Assembly: GCF_030463565.1 (NCBI RefSeq)
Contig: NC_134643.1
Location: 41,826,221 to 41,890,220 of the forward strand
Origin: Pelecanus crispus
Taxonomy: Eukaryota; Chordata; Aves; Pelecaniformes; Pelecanidae
Direction: 5' to 3'
Length of the DNA: 64,000 bases
Below are positions 13,501-27,129 of the stretch, one piece after another. The translations under genes and the position numbers were made by a program. A model generated the notes under the pieces. The model ran no database searches. It saw nothing but the letters and a program-made list of their open reading frames with translations, and was not told the origin of the DNA. Each line of letters starts with the position of its first letter. The stretch's first letter is position 1.

Positions 13501-13997
13501 ATGAGAAAGCACTACAGGAAAAGCTTGCCCCAAGGGATTTGTGGGTGTAATATGACCAGAAGCAGAATTCGTACGACAGATGACAGATGGAGGAAGACGT
13601 TTGCTAAGAGAGTATTCCCAGACATCCTACTGGAAACCTAGATTTCTTACTTTGTCTTGCATGCAATACTCAGGCTTTTGCCTCTTCCATCAGAGATGTA
13701 GATCTGAGGTCGCAGGCAGTTAGGGACAGCTGGAGAAAGTTGGTCTTGTTTTGCCAGGCACCTAGTGCCACCATGTGCCCAAGTGTGCCTCACTGCCGTT
13801 GTGAAAGGCTTATTTCCCTTTTCAGTTTCTGGTTCAGTGAGCCATCCCTCTTCTGGAAAGCTCATAAGGAAAATTTGAGGAAACTCCCTGTGCAGATTTG
13901 GGAATTCTGGTGGAAGAGATGGTGGAAGAGTGTGAGCTCTCCCACACTGGTGGTGGTGGAGATGGGCACAAGGCTGGCAATGGGAGCCCTTAGGCTT
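4561..13997. other. intergenic, no gene recognised
   Basis: About 9.4 kb downstream of LGR5. I see only short, unconserved-looking frames, short homopolymers (A run near 4,722; T-rich stretch near 8,702-8,722) and no recognisable exon pairs, RNA genes or repeat families. A frame of about 140 residues on the minus strand (5,522-5,950) matches no family I know and is best treated as chance. Old, unrecognisable transposon sequence may be present. Confidence 0.6.
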
Positions 13998-14605
13998 TGC
14001 TGCCGTTTAGCCCCAGCTGGCAACCAAGCACCACACAGCCACTCACTCACCCTCCACTCCCAGTGGGATGGGGGAGAGAATCAGAAGAGCAAAAGTAAGA
14101 AAACTCATGGGTTGAGATGGCAACAGTTTAATAAGTGAAATAAATTGTAATAAGTATTAATTAATAATTAACTTATAATAATTTATAATAGTAATAATAA
14201 TAAAGTAATGAAAAGGGAAACAACAAGAGAGAGAGAAACAAAACCCAGGAAAAACAACTAATGCAGCCACTCACCAGCCACCGACCAAAGCCCAGCCAGT
14301 CCCCGAACAGCAGTCACTGCACAATGCCCAACTCCCCCCAGTGTATACACTGAGCATGATGTCATATATGGTATGGAATAGCCCTTTGGCCACTTTGGGT
14401 CAGCTGTCCTGGCTGTGCCCCCTCCCAGCTTCTTGTGCACCTGGCAGAGCATGGGAAGCTGAAAAAGTCCTTGACTAGTGTAAGCAGTACTTAGCAACAA
14501 CTAAAACAGTGTGTTATCAACATCATTCTCATCCTAAATCGAAAACACAACACTATACCAGCTACTAGGAAGAAAATTAATTCTATCCCAGCTGAAACCA
14601 GGACA
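13998..14605 (-). repeat. 3' LTR of the minus-strand provirus
   Basis: Read on the minus strand it starts TGTCCTGGTTTCAGCTGGGA at 14,605 and ends CA at 13,998. It aligns along its length with the LTRs at 29,951 and 36,312. It is longer (608 bases) mainly because of an expanded AT-rich block (about 14,140-14,215). The CRE palindrome of the young LTRs is changed to TGACATCA here, and the start-site palindrome has decayed. Confidence 0.88.
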
Positions 14606-15017
14606 GTATCCACCCCTTATACTACACCACCTACGTCATTCCCAGGTCCTACCCTTTCCAATACATTCCAAATAATCACCACCACTTTCCCTGTCTTTTG
14701 ATATATACACAGAAATATGATTCCTTAAGTCTATGGGCCATCCCTCTAAAATGTCTGTTGAGTTCATTTAGTCCGTGACTTTGGGCTCCATCTGTCATAA
14801 CAGTCCTTCAGGGCAGGAGAGATGGTGTGTGGTGTTGGACTGTTGCACGCTGAAGCCAGTTCTGGTTCCATGACTGCTGCACATTGCTCAGTTTCATCAA
14901 GGTTCATTCTTCATTAATCTGGGCGATTTGTACTGTAATACAGTTGATATGGCATATAGCAACCACAGAAGTGGTGACATACAGTACAATAGAGCAATTA
15001 ACATCATACAATTCAGT

Positions 15018-18000
15018 TCATTGGCTATTTTCACCCAAAATCAAATCCCTTGAGGTACACATCAGCCTTCCCCATCCTTCTGCATCACCCACCAAGTGCA
15101 CCCAGGTCCTTGAGCAAAAGCAATCCCATGGATGGGTTTGCCTTTGCCTGAGGCAGGAATAACCCAGACTGTCTTCCCCAACGTATTCTTTACGTGCACT
15201 GCAGGGACTTTATCCCCTTCTACAGTACGTAGAAGTTTTCACTGGGCAGGGCCAGTTCGATTGGCAGATCCCCTAGTGTTGACTATCCAGGTGGCTTTTG
15301 CTAAATGTGTATCCTAATGTTTGAATGTCCCACCACCCATTGCTCTCAGGGTAGTCTTTAACAGTCTGCTGTATCGTTCGATTTCCCCAGAGGCTGGTGC
15401 ATGATAGGGGATGTGATATACCCACTCAACGCCATGCTCTTTGGCCCAGGTGTCTCTGAGGTTGTTTCGGAAATGAGTCCCATTGTCTGACTCGATTCTT
15501 TCTGGGGTGCCATGTTGCCATAAGAGTTGCTTTTCAAGGCCCAGGATAGCGATGTGGGTGGTGGTGTGGGGCACGGGATATGTTTCCAGCCATCCGGTGG
15601 TTGCTTCCACCAGGGTGAGCACGTGGCGCTTGCCTTGGCGGGTTTGTGGGAGTGTGATATAATCAATCTGCCAGACCTCCCCATATTTGTATTTCAGCCA
15701 TCACCTTCCATACCAGAGAGGCTTTAACCACCTGGCTTGCTTGATTGCAGCATGTGTTTCACATTCATGAATAACCTGTGCAGTAGTGTCCATGGTCAAG
15801 TCCAGCCCTCGATCACGAGCCCGTCTATATGTTGCATCTCTTCCTTGATGGCCTGAAGTGTCATAGGCCCACTGAGCTGTAAATAATTCACCCTTATGTT
15901 GCCAGTCCAGATCCACCTGAGGCACTTCAATCTTAGCAGCCTGATCCACCTGCTGGTTGTGTTGATGTTCTTCAGTGGCCCGACTCCTGGGTACGTGAGC
16001 ATCTACGTGACATACTTCTACAACCAGGTTCTCTACCCGGGCAGCAATATCTTGCCACAATGCGGCAGCCCGGATGGGTTTGCCTCTGCGTTGCCAGTTG
16101 CTTTGCTTCCATTGCTGCAGCCACCCCCACAGGGCATTTGCCACCATCCATGAGTCAGTACAGAGATAGAGCACTGGCCACTTTTCTCCATCAGCAATGT
16201 CTAAAGCCAGCTGGATGGCTTTCATCACTGCAAGCTGATTCGATTCACCTTCTCCTTCAGCAGCTTCTGCAACTATAGGGCTCCACAGAGCAGCTTTCCA
16301 TCTCTGGTGCTTTCCTACAATACGACCAGATCCATCAGTGAACGGGGCATATTGCTTCTCATTTTCTGGCAGTTTATTATACAGTGGGGCCTCCTCAGCA
16401 CGTCACCTCCTGCTCTGGCAGTATTCCAAAATTTTTGCCTTCTGGCCAGTCCATGATCACTTCCAAGATTCCTGGGTGGCTGAGGTTTCCTATTCGAGCC
16501 TGTTGTGTGATCAGTGCGACCCACTTAAACCACATAACATCAGTTGCATGATGTGTAGAGGGGATCCTCCTTTTGAACATCCAGCCCAGCACCGGCAGTC
16601 GGGGTGCCAGCAGGAGCTGTGCTTCAGTACCAATCACTTCTGAAGCAGCTCAAAGCCCTTCATATGCTGCCAATATCTCTGTCTCAGTTGGAGTATAGCA
16701 GGCCTTGGATCCTCTGCATCCCCAACTCCAAAACCTTAGGGGTCGACCTCGAGTCTCCCCTGGTGCTTTCTGCCAGAGGCTCCAGGTAGGGCCATTCTCC
16801 CCAGCTGCGGTGTAGAGCACATTTTGTACATCTTGTCGTGCCTGGACTGGCCCAAGGTCTACTGCATGAACTATCTCCCATTTAATTTGTTCAAAGGCTT
16901 GTCATTGCTCAGGGCCCCATTTGAAATTGTTCTTCTTCTGGGTCACCTGGTAAAGAGGCTTGCAATCAAACTGGAATTTGGAATATGCATTCTCCAAAAC
17001 CCCACAACGCCTAAGAAAGCTTGTGTTTCCTTTTTGCGAGTTGGTGGGAACATAGCTATTATTTTGTTGATCACATCCACTGGGATCTGATGACGTCCAT
17101 CTTGCCGTTTTATTCCTAAAAAGTGGATCTCCTGTGCAGGTCCCTTGACCTTACTTTGTTTTATGGCAAAACCGGCTATTTTCTTCCCTTTCTCAAAAAC
17201 CTCTTCTGCTGTATTGCCCCATATGATGATGTCATCAATGCATTGCAGGTATTCCGGAGCCTCACCCTGTTGCAGTGCCGCCTGGATCAGTCCATGGCAA
17301 ATGGTGGGGCTGTGTTTCCACCCCTGGGGCAGTCAACTCCAAATGTACTGAACACCCCTCCAAGTGAAAGCAAGCTGTGGCCTGCACTCTGCTGCCAAAG
17401 GGATTGAGAAGAATGCATTAGCGCTATCAGTTGTGGCATACCACTTGGCTGCCTTTGACTCCAGTTCATATTGAAATTCTAGCATGTCCAGCACGGCAGC
17501 ACTCAGCGGCAGCATGACTTTGTTCAGACCACGATAGCCTACTGTTAGTCTCCACTCTCCATTAGACATTTGCACTGCCCATATGGGACTGTTAAAGGGT
17601 GAGCAAGTCTTGCTGATCGCTCCCTGGCTCTCCAGTCAACAAATCAGCTTCTGGATGGGAATCAGGGAGTCTCGGTTGGTGCGATATTGCCACCGGTGCA
17701 CCATTGTGGTGCATCAGCACCTGTTGTTCTTTGACCCTCAGCAACCCCACAACAGAAGGGTCCTTCGAGAGAGCAGGCAAGGTGGACAGCTGTTTAATTT
17801 CCTCTGTCTCCAAGGCAGCTATACTAAAAGCCTAGCAGTACCCTTTTGGGTCCTTAAAATACGCTCTCCTGAGGTAGTCTATGCCAAGGATGCAGGAAGC
17901 CTCTGGGCCAGTCACAATGGGGTGCTTTTGCTACTCATTCCTGGTTAGGCTCACTTGGGCCCCCGATACAGTTAGCTGTTGGGATCCCCCTGTCACTCCA

Positions 18001-18173
18001 GAAATACAGATGGGTTCTGTCCCTGTATATCTTGATGGCGTTATGGTACACTATGCACCGTTGTCCACTAGAGCCTTATACTCCTGTGGGTCTGATGTGC
18101 CAGGCCATCGAATCCACACAGTCCAGTAAACCCAGCTGTCCTTTTCCTCCACCTGGCTGGAGGCAGGGCCCCT
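15018..18173 (-). pseudogene. decayed retroviral pol (protease, RT, RNase H, integrase)
   Basis: Colinear with the intact pol at 32,659-35,844, but several stops and frameshifts split it into pieces (for example 17,333-17,575 RT, 15,701-16,228 RNase H/integrase, 15,314-15,622 integrase core). The RT catalytic box has changed from YIDD to CIDD (near 17,225-17,245). The integrase glutamate region has K-to-E and N-to-S changes beside the catalytic E. The original stop position is still readable at 15,018-15,020. It cannot encode an active polymerase. The amount of decay shows it is much older than the plus-strand copy. Confidence 0.88.
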
Positions 18174-19509
18174 CTACTCCTGTAGTATTCGTTACTCACT
18201 TCTTGTAAATATGAATCAGGAGTTCCTTCACTAAAATCAGGAGTAAGACCAACCCTTCTACTCTGTTTGGGGAACTGCCCACTGGAAACTGGAGCAGCAA
18301 TTTTCCTGGAAAAAAACCCTTGCGTGGTTGTTTTTCCTTGCAACTCACGTACCCGTGCCTCTAGGGCTGAGGTAGGTTTTTCATCCCACTTCTTCATGTC
18401 CTCTCTGTGGTCATGCAGGTGAAACCACAGGGTGGCCCCTGGTGTGTACCCACTATATCCTCTCTCTTGAGCAGGGGGATGCTGACTCCTAATAGCTGAG
18501 ATACTGGTCTGTACAGGTGGAGAGTAGGACCTATCGTCTTTGAGTTGCTGGACCTCCTGGGACAGTTTCTCCACAGCCAAGACAAGGGAGGAAGAGGGAC
18601 TTTCTTCGTATTCCTGGAATTGGCTAGCTGCTTCATCCAACCGCTGTTGGTGCCTCTTCTTCTTTCCAGGTCAGTATTGCCAACAAGTTAGCATACGATG
18701 CTGATGCACTCCGTACCAACTACTGCCACATGGATCGTGTGCACCAGACTTCATCTGGATTTTTGGATAATTCCTTCCCTTCACACCTGACAGTAGTCGC
18801 CTCCAGAGGCTGAGGGCTTGTGCCCCTTTTCCAATCACTTTGTCAATGCCCCCTTCCCTAGAAAGGGATCCCAGATGCTTGGCTTCCTTCCCCTCCAATT
18901 CCAGGCTACTGGCCCTGTCACCCCAGCGTCGGAGCAGCCAAGTGACAATGTGCTCGCCTGGACCACAACTGAAATCTTTTTGCTTATCTTGCAGCTCACT
19001 CAAGGATAGGGGTCAGATGGTTTCCATCTCCTTTACGAGTTCTGCCTCTTCCTCTCCTTGTGATGGCCCTGCTTTTTCATCATCCCTTTCTAAATGAGCT
19101 GACTTTCACTTCCAAGATTTCTTCTTCTGTATAGGGGCAACTGATGCTGGCATGGGTTGGTTCCCTGGAGTAGCCACAGTGCCTGTTGGCAGGGTTGGAG
19201 TAGGCTTAGTGCCTGCTGCTTTGTTGTCAGATCCAGAGACCTTCTCTGACCCTTGAGGGTACTGAATAGTTGAACAGGGCTCGGTAGGCATGGCCCAGTC
19301 CCCAGCGTGTTGCAGTGATTTGTGTCTCTCCAGAGTTACCAGGGTGACAACATACTTTTTCTAAATAGTCTACTAATTTTTCAGGATTCTGTACTTGTTC
19401 AGGGTGAATTTCTGAAACACTGGAGGTGCCCACCATCCTAGGCATTTGCCCATGCTATCCCACACACCCTGCCACTCATAACTATCCAGCCTTGGGGCAG
19501 ATCTCTGAA
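18174..19509 (-). pseudogene. decayed retroviral gag, lacking its start
   Basis: Contains the gag segment around VQNPEKLVDYLEKVCCHPG (about 19,330-19,400), a shortened Thr/Pro linker, the KKK-rich joint and the capsid-like WLLRRWGDRASSLELEG block (near 18,930). At the joint where the younger copy changes frame, this copy reads straight through in one frame apart from a TGA at 19,106-19,108, so the family's gag was one continuous frame. A second nonsense codon follows shortly. About 125 bases are deleted after the capsid-like block. The hydrophobic N-terminal part is absent. Confidence 0.85.
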
Positions 19510-21411
19510 AAAAGCATAAATACCGGGTAAAGCTCAAGGTTTTAATAGTCACAGTTTCTATAAGCCATATGGAAAAATAATCACTTTATTAGGAAAGCAT
19601 CTCCTCTTTCACCCTGTATAACTGTTTACATACTTGTTCTTTAATCACTACAGTCCTGAGAAGGTTGACATTTCGTGCTGGCTCACAGGACCTGAAGGAA
19701 AAGAGATGTGAGCTGCACTGGAGGGTTTCAGCTGGAAAGGCACTCAGGCAGTGCCAGCAGCCCAGATGCTACCTCTTGCTGCCTCCAGGAAAAGGCGTCA
19801 GGATCCCGTCTTTGGCAGTTTGGGCACTCAGGACTTCCAGGATCACAACTCCATCCAGCAAAAAGCCAGGAGGCTCTGGTCAGTGTGTTTGGCTCTATGA
19901 TCTCCTCTGGCTCTACAGTACCAGCACACAACCTGACTCATGCCTCTAGACGCAGTGACTATGTCTGTACTGCGAATTAAACAGCCTGGGGCTATTCTCT
20001 GCCCTCAGGGCATAATCCAGGTCTACACGCTTACACAACCTCCAGTCCCTCTTTCGCTCAAAACAGAGTGGTCTTGTCCATAAACCATATTGAAAACAGT
20101 GTCTGGTCCACGTTAATTCACCAAATAATACCTGTGACAGATGCTGCATGGGCCAAAACCATGCCAGGGAGCCTGCTAACAGCATTTTAAACTGCTAGCC
20201 TCTGCTTGAGTCCGTATCTTGTGCAATCACACTAATACAACCAATGTTTCTGGAGTTTCTGGCACAAATCAGATGGTTCAGAGGGATAGGGTCCAGGGTT
20301 TAGGCTTAGCATCCTATCAGTGTGTCCAGCAGACCTGGAAGCACTATATCCCAGGCAACCAGGTTGATTTCTGACTGCTTAGAGACTTCACGGTCCACTC
20401 CATTATCCAATTGCCTGTGATCTAGCAAACACAAAAACCAGTTTTGGATAAGGTCCAGTAGACCATCAGCAGGTGCTTTGTGACTAGATCAAGGCTTCTT
20501 GACTCCAAGTTTCTACGGACGGTTCTCTATGCAGCCATTTGTCCCAATTATGATTTAGGACTTCCACCACATCAGAAATCAGAGTGTGTACAATACAGGG
20601 AGTGAGCTCAGGTCCCGGTGTTGTACCTCTGTGTTCTCTAACCATCTACATGTTGGGTGAGGCCAGGCTGAAACAGTTTTCATTGTTCCATTTCAACAAA
20701 CACTTTTCATAATTTAAAGCCTCTGGACCGCTTAGTAGAATTGGACAGAAAAAATGGCAGAAAGATATACAAATATAATAATCAAGCACAACCTTTGATC
20801 TAGGTTGATCTGATAAAGCCCTGGCACAGGGCCTTCAAAAACAACTCACCATAGCACTCTGGAAGGATTATGCTGAACAAGTGATAAAAGCACAGGCTTT
20901 GTGTTCATTGGCACTTTACAGACACTGACCCACTCACTTTCTGATTTCAGACAAAAACATTGACTTTTTGCCTTACTGATTAATCGCAGTGGTCATTTTT
21001 CTATCTCCCATCATGCAATTATAAATCCGCTTACATTATTTATGGTGTGATATCTTTCTCTTCCCACACTATTCTCCAGATGATCCACCAGATTATACTG
21101 AGGCTTTACAACCAGAAAACACGTGGAAGCAGGACTTCCTACTTATCGAGTCAAAACTACTCCATTCAGAGTTCGTGCACAAGGGCCACATGCCAGTCCC
21201 CCTGGACATTGCTCAGCTGGAGCAAACAGACCCACTGTAAAAACAGGGAGCAGAAGTTCTTTGCAGTCTAAACAAGACTGTTGCCCATAATTCAGTCTTT
21301 GGCTTTATCCAAGTCTCCCACATTCAGCTTCTGACAATTTAGCAGAAAATATGCCATGGGTTGCTGGTTGAAAAATGTTTTAAGGGCAAGAGAGTTCTGC
21401 CTTTTTTTTCT

Positions 21412-21451
21412 GGGGTGGGGCAGGGGGGGAGAAAGAGGGGCGGGGGGGGGG
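21412..21451 (+). repeat. G-rich tract with quadruplex potential
   Basis: Five or more runs of four to ten G within 40 bases, separated by one- to seven-base linkers, preceded by a C plus T8 stretch. This meets the usual four-run rule for an intramolecular G-quadruplex on the plus strand. No promoter or gene is next to it. Confidence 0.7.
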
Positions 21452-24400
21452 AAGAAAAGCCTAACCCTTTCTCGGAGAGAACTGCTGTCACCAACCCATG
21501 CTTGCTTTTATGATGTTGTCAACTTCTGCTTCAAGAAAATAAGCATCTACACAATATTCTTCCAGTTAGTGCCTGTATAATCAACAATGTTTTTATCATA
21601 TATTTGTGCTGCAGGGAGCACGGTAACACACCATGAAAACCTTTGGTTTCAGACCGACAAGGAATGAATGCACCACAAAGACCAACAAAATCCTCTGGAT
21701 GATAAAAAGTACAATATCTTCTGCGTAGGCTGAGCCCTCAGTGGTGGACAGGCAATGCCGAATGCTGTTGTGAATGACTGTGCCCAGTGTAGCACATATA
21801 TCTCAAAGCCCTAGTCTCTATACTCTGAAGTTTATCGTAGGTTTCTGAGTCGTCCCAAAGACAGCATAGACTGTCCTGTTGACTGGTGGCACCAAAGGCT
21901 CTTTGAGGCATGGATGCTGACCTCTCCAGGTTCCTTCTGTAGTAACAGAGAGACATAGGCTCCTCTAAGAGAATCATTCCAGTAGGGAGCCTAACTCTGA
22001 TTCTTTAATGAGTGCCTCAGAGTACCCAGGACCCTCAGAGTCCTCTGCCCACTACCTTCTGTTGGAGACTTTGGCGTAGGAGGCAAAGAGGTGTCTGTGC
22101 TGTCCGTACAGTACTGGAATATGCATCTGCCAGAGAATCTGGTCTCGCTATACACCATCTCCTGCATCCATCATCAAACCTTCAGCATACCCTGCACTGG
22201 TGTCTTTAGGCATAGCATCAGCTGTCTTAAGGCTTTTGTGAATATCATTTTTTAGACCACTGAGTTTGTCTTCTGTGTAGGCAGATTTTTAGCTGATCCT
22301 CCCTCAATCACTTTACAGGATCACACAGTTTAGAGCCACTGCCCTTTTGAAAGCATGCTTCAGCCTCGTTAGTCTATCTAGGGCTATGTAAGGAATGCAC
22401 TGCCACTCTTTCCTGCTGTCCCAACAAAAGATTAGACAAAGTTTGGCTTTTCTTGACTGTGCAGAGATCTGAACAGTGCAGGTCTTGGTGGTGACCTTCC
22501 TACCAAAATCTATCCAACCACTCCTGGCAGAAAAAGGTGCCTTAACATCTCTTCTAGAAGAGAAAGGAAGTTCACAGGTGGTTTCAGAAGGAAAAGGAAG
22601 CCTCAGGAGGGAAAGGTGAAAGCTGATGGGAAAGACAGATGTGATTACAGGGGGCAGGGGCTGAGAAATATGGGCTATTCCCGCATCACATCATCATAAC
22701 TAAAACTTCGTCATGCTAGCTTGTAGGAGCAGTTCTTCTGCCTTCCTGCTCATGCTGTATTAATTCTGGTCAATACAAGAGAAAATATCATTGCCCTCAA
22801 GACCCGTACTTAGAAGCTCCACAACTACCTTTCCTCAGCCACAGTTTTCTCAAACTGACCAGAAAAGGGACTGACCTAACTACAGGGGTCACAAATGGAA
22901 TCCAGATTGACAGTTGTCATGAAAATAAAAAGCAAATATAGAAATCAATGAGGATTATCATCTCACAGAGCTAATGTTCCTCAGAGATCACCTGTGGCCA
23001 TCACATGCTGTGGTAGTAGCAAGAAATCAGTTAAAAATCATTCCCTTTTTCAACGATGCAGAGTTTTCCCCAGCTCAGATTCTTTGAAGCAAGTCGCTTA
23101 TATGACAACATCACTGTGCTTTCTATGCTATTTTCTTCTAGATCAGGCCCTGCTGTCTGCAGTGAAAAGCTTCTTTCTGTTTATTGTTTGTCAACATTTT
23201 ACTGAGCCATATACGGTCACTTCTGCCAGTAGCCCAGGTGCAGCACCGCAACCTTTATGATTGGATTTTATGCTCCCATTAACAGAGAGCAAACAGACAC
23301 ATAGATAATTCATTGTCAACAGTTTTACAAGGTTAAGCTTCAGTTATGTGCCATACTCTGCTTTATTATCTGCTACTCAGGTAGGACAACAAGAAATAGT
23401 ATGCAATAAAAAAGAAAAGTAGCAGTTAACGTCTGTATCCTCTTAAGCTAAATTTTGATTTTGGGCTCCTTGCAAACATTAAGCCACCTTACAGATAAGG
23501 ATAAGCTAACACCCCTGCTCTGTTCTTCAGAGTAACAGATATCCCCTGGCATGAAAAACTGACTGACTCTGGAAAACAGACCTTTTCTGCTCTCATCTCG
23601 TTCCTGACCACTCCCTAAAACCAACGGTAGGATGAGCCCGCAGTCGCAGGTGAAATGGCAGGATGTGCAAGGACATCTGCTGGTTTTAGCCTAGATTCCT
23701 CAGGTAATATACAGCTCCATCTATTTTTATACATGATAACTACCTCAGTAACCTACTTCAAATTTCTAGAGGATTTGAAAGATGCTGAAAAATTTTGAAG
23801 GCAATGCTGCTACATCTTGTACTCTGTCCAAGCTAGTTAGGAGCATCACCACATCTACAATTACACTCCCGTTACAGGATAGAGATATAAGTAGTCTATC
23901 TTATATGTTAGATAAAGTAAGTAGAGATAGTCGACTAACAGTCTCATAACCCACAAATTTATTCTCTTGTAACTAAACACCACCAAGACATAGATGCTTA
24001 CATTCAACTCACTTAGAAACTATCTTTGAAATCTTTCAGATGCAAAGATGTGACATGGCATCTAACAAAATTATTCAAATTATTTCCTTTTGAATTCCCA
24101 GCACCAAGGAAATAAGTTACTTTATTAGCCAGATGCTGAAAGCTAGGTTTTTAAAAACAAATGACAAGGAAACTCCATAAACATAAATGGACTTGATTAC
24201 ATGCAGTTTGTTAAAAATTCTGTATTCCTACAACAATGTAAATACTATGCATTCTCCCTATCCCACCAAAATCAATGTCAGTAAAACAGCCTGTGATTTT
24301 CTGTGGATACACAAATGGTATCCTTCAAACCAAAAGGATGGAGTTCAGTTTGTTCCACAACAGTTCAGGAAGCTAATGGCTATCAGGAAAAAAAAAAGAC

Positions 24401-25339
24401 AAAACCAAAGCACAGAAAGCCATCTCACAGAGATGCGACCAGAGTCAGTCAACATAAAACTGCAAAGGGAAGTGGGTTTGCAAGCAGTGTGACTAGCTGA
24501 CCATCACTTGGGAACCTTACATTTGAAATCCAAAGAAATATTACTAGTGGGGAGAAATGACATTATTAATCAGTTTGTTTCCATGTTCCTATGGAAGAAG
24601 TCTGCTCATAATCCTAAAAAGCTGATCAGTTGACTGATGCACTCATCCCTCAGCTGAATTGTTCCATGACATAAATTTGGTTGATCAGACTTCTCATTTA
24701 TTCACATGAAACAGAAACTTTGTTGCTCTGTAATTCTCAACGACATTTCATGGGACATGAACTCAAATTACCTGTGAGGAGGAAGGGGCTTAGTCAGGGT
24801 CTGACCAGCTTAAGGAGAGATGCAGGTCCATGAGTGTGTCTTGGAGCCTCAGGGATACAAACCCATCCCACAGATCCAGTGACGGGCAAGTCAAAAATTA
24901 GGTTTTTTTTCTTCTATCAGAATATTTATTCAAGTCTATCCTATTAAATACTCTAATTGGGAAATATAATTTATTTTGATGATTTCCAAAATCTTGAGGT
25001 GGTCTTCTTTATGGACCAAAGGAAAAACAAAACCAGGCAATGTCCAAAATTGCTAGAAAAGAGCAGAAGAACTAACAGAGGGCCAGACCAAGTGGTTCTC
25101 AGGAACAGAGAAACCAGCTTCTGCAAGGAAGAGATTTTTATTTTGTGACAATTTTCTTCCTTCATTGATGATATCCCTGCTTCCAAGGGGCAGCTTTCTG
25201 TGATTGCTGCCTGTTTACAGTGCATGTTTCCTATTGCTTCTCCTCATTAGAGACCAGAGTCTCTGATAGTCCTCTCTAAGTGAAGGGCTCCTTTATTTTA
25301 ATCATCATGTGAGTAAGTATCTCAAGAGGGGAGAATTTC

Positions 25340-26470
25340 TCTAGAGACTTTCAGCTTCCAGATTTTGAAGAGTACAACCATGACAGCAACTGCAGTGACA
25401 ACGAAGAGTTCATATATCTTAAGGCCACATCAGGACCATCAACTGCTTCATCAAACATGTTACAAGTGACTTTTCCTTGATCAAGAAAATTTCAACTCAT
25501 CCGTACATTGCTATCCATACATTGCTAGGAGAAACATGCTCATGACCATTAACTCTACTGGGATAATTGCACCTCTGTAACAGTCATCATGGTTTGCAAT
25601 TTTAAAACAGTCCAGATCAAGAGTGCTCAAAGTCCGATCACTTCTGCTTGTCTCAGGAGGGCTTCCTTTGATGCCTGCAACATACTTAGAGTTTGGGGGG
25701 AGAGGATGAAGGGGGAGCATTCAATTTGCTACAGTTAGTAAGCAAAATATAGATGTGGATATGTTCTTTGTTAAAAAAAATAAAATAGGATGCTAGGTAG
25801 TTCACCAGTTTTCTCAGATAAATACAGATTATGCCATCAGCAACAGGTGTCATGGAAATTCCAGCAAATTTTGTCTGGCATGGATACTCTTTCCAGCAGT
25901 AAGGGCTGAAGACTAGGCAAAAGTTTCAGACTATTTTGACATCTACTTACAGAGATTTGGCCATTATATTTATCAAATGCTAGAGTAAAAGGTTATCATC
26001 AGCAGATGAAGAACTGGCAGAATGAGGAAGAAATGGCAGCAAGGAAGACCTCTGCTATTTCTTGCTGGATTTGTTTCTCACCATGTAGTTGCTGTTCAGA
26101 CCCTTAGGACTGGAAAACAATGATTAATCCTTCAAAAAATTTTAATCCCAGGCTTGAGGTGATAATTACAGAGAATCTTCAAGGCTGGGTAAGATTTTTG
26201 GTGACATTTATAATAAAAGCCTGGAGAAAAAAAGGAGCTAATGCGTCCTGATTAGACAGAAATGTGCCCAGACTTTCATTATTAACACAATTTCAACCTT
26301 GGGTATTGTGGAATTGGTTCCGAGCATCCAGCTGGACGTGGTATACATACAGAACAGTACCACAGACCAATGAATGTATAGGTGTTTGAGGTGTATTGTG
26401 ATCTTCAGGAAAGCTGGAGGATGTGGATGTTTTCATCACCCCTTTTCACTTAGCTCCTCTGAAGATGATG
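25340..26470 (-). pseudogene. possible relic of a single-pass membrane receptor (doubtful)
   Basis: On the minus strand several short segments look exon-like. Near 25,335-25,425 a frame reads YELFVVTAVAVMVVLFKIWK followed by a basic stretch and a stop, as a transmembrane segment with a short tail would. Near 25,560-25,700 a frame contains CFKIANHDDCYRG. Near 25,940-25,990 a 30-base piece is flanked by TCTAG and GTAAGTAG. Near 26,190-26,230 a frame contains NVTKNLTQP, with two sequons. Near 26,320-26,450 is a further open piece. Stops interrupt the frames between them and no single family could be named. The order would suit a decayed ectodomain-TM receptor gene, but chance is quite possible. 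Confidence 0.18.
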
Positions 26471-27129
26471 TGAATTTCTAATGTTTGGTGGGATACTGTC
26501 ACTTTGAGAAGTTAGCTACTCCTCTGAGTAGTAGTTAATGAGCACTGAGGGCAGCACCAGCACAGCTGCACATGGAATATGCCTGAAGGATTTTGAGAGC
26601 AAATAAATTCTACACCTGACCCTCACAGATCTGAAGCAGGGTCTTCAATCACCTGCAGTACAAGATCAAAATGCATCCTTAGTCTTCTCAATTTAAACCA
26701 TTAAATTTTTGTTTCTGCCAATCACCTAAACAAAACTAAAATACATCTTTCATTGAAGGCCATGGTTACCTCCAGAAAGAATAAAGCTGGGCAGGAAGTC
26801 TCTATCAGTAACTGCAATCCCTGTACTGACTACATAAAACGAAGGGTGTGTACTGGGAGAGCACCGCAATAAAAGCACTAAAGAAACTCTATAAGCTACT
26901 ATATACACTAAGATAAGAAGTATTTACAAACAAAGTTAGTCAAGTGCAAAAGATCACATGCTCACAGCTGTTTCAGCCAGGGATGGTAGGAAAGAACCTA
27001 GATTGCTGGCCTTGCTCCATGCTTTTTGCCGTTGACTAAAGGAGCATGAAGGCAATTCATCAGGGCCAGGTGCAGCTGATTAGACAAAAGTGGTGAAAGC
27101 AAACAGATGTAATATACACCAGGAACATG

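Larger units (their letters stand above)
13998..19509 (-). mobile_element. old 5'-truncated endogenous retrovirus, minus strand (ERV-L-like)
   Basis: A decayed provirus of the same family as the one at 29,951-36,858, in the opposite orientation. It keeps a 3' LTR (13,998-14,605), pol and most of gag. Similarity to the younger copy stops near 19,509, at the point matching about 31,045 there, so the 5' LTR, primer site and membrane-spanning start of gag are missing. Stops, frameshifts and a deletion of roughly 125 bases in gag (near 18,775) break the coding regions. The sequence GGATAC precedes the LTR, as in the younger copy. No target duplication can be tested because the 5' end is gone. Confidence 0.9.
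19510..27129. other. intergenic, mostly unassigned
   Basis: About 7.6 kb between the old provirus and a CR1 element. It contains a G-rich tract (21,412-21,451) and a possible receptor-gene relic (about 25,340-26,470, minus), entered separately. Elsewhere I see only short frames without family resemblance, and no RNA genes. Confidence 0.55.
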
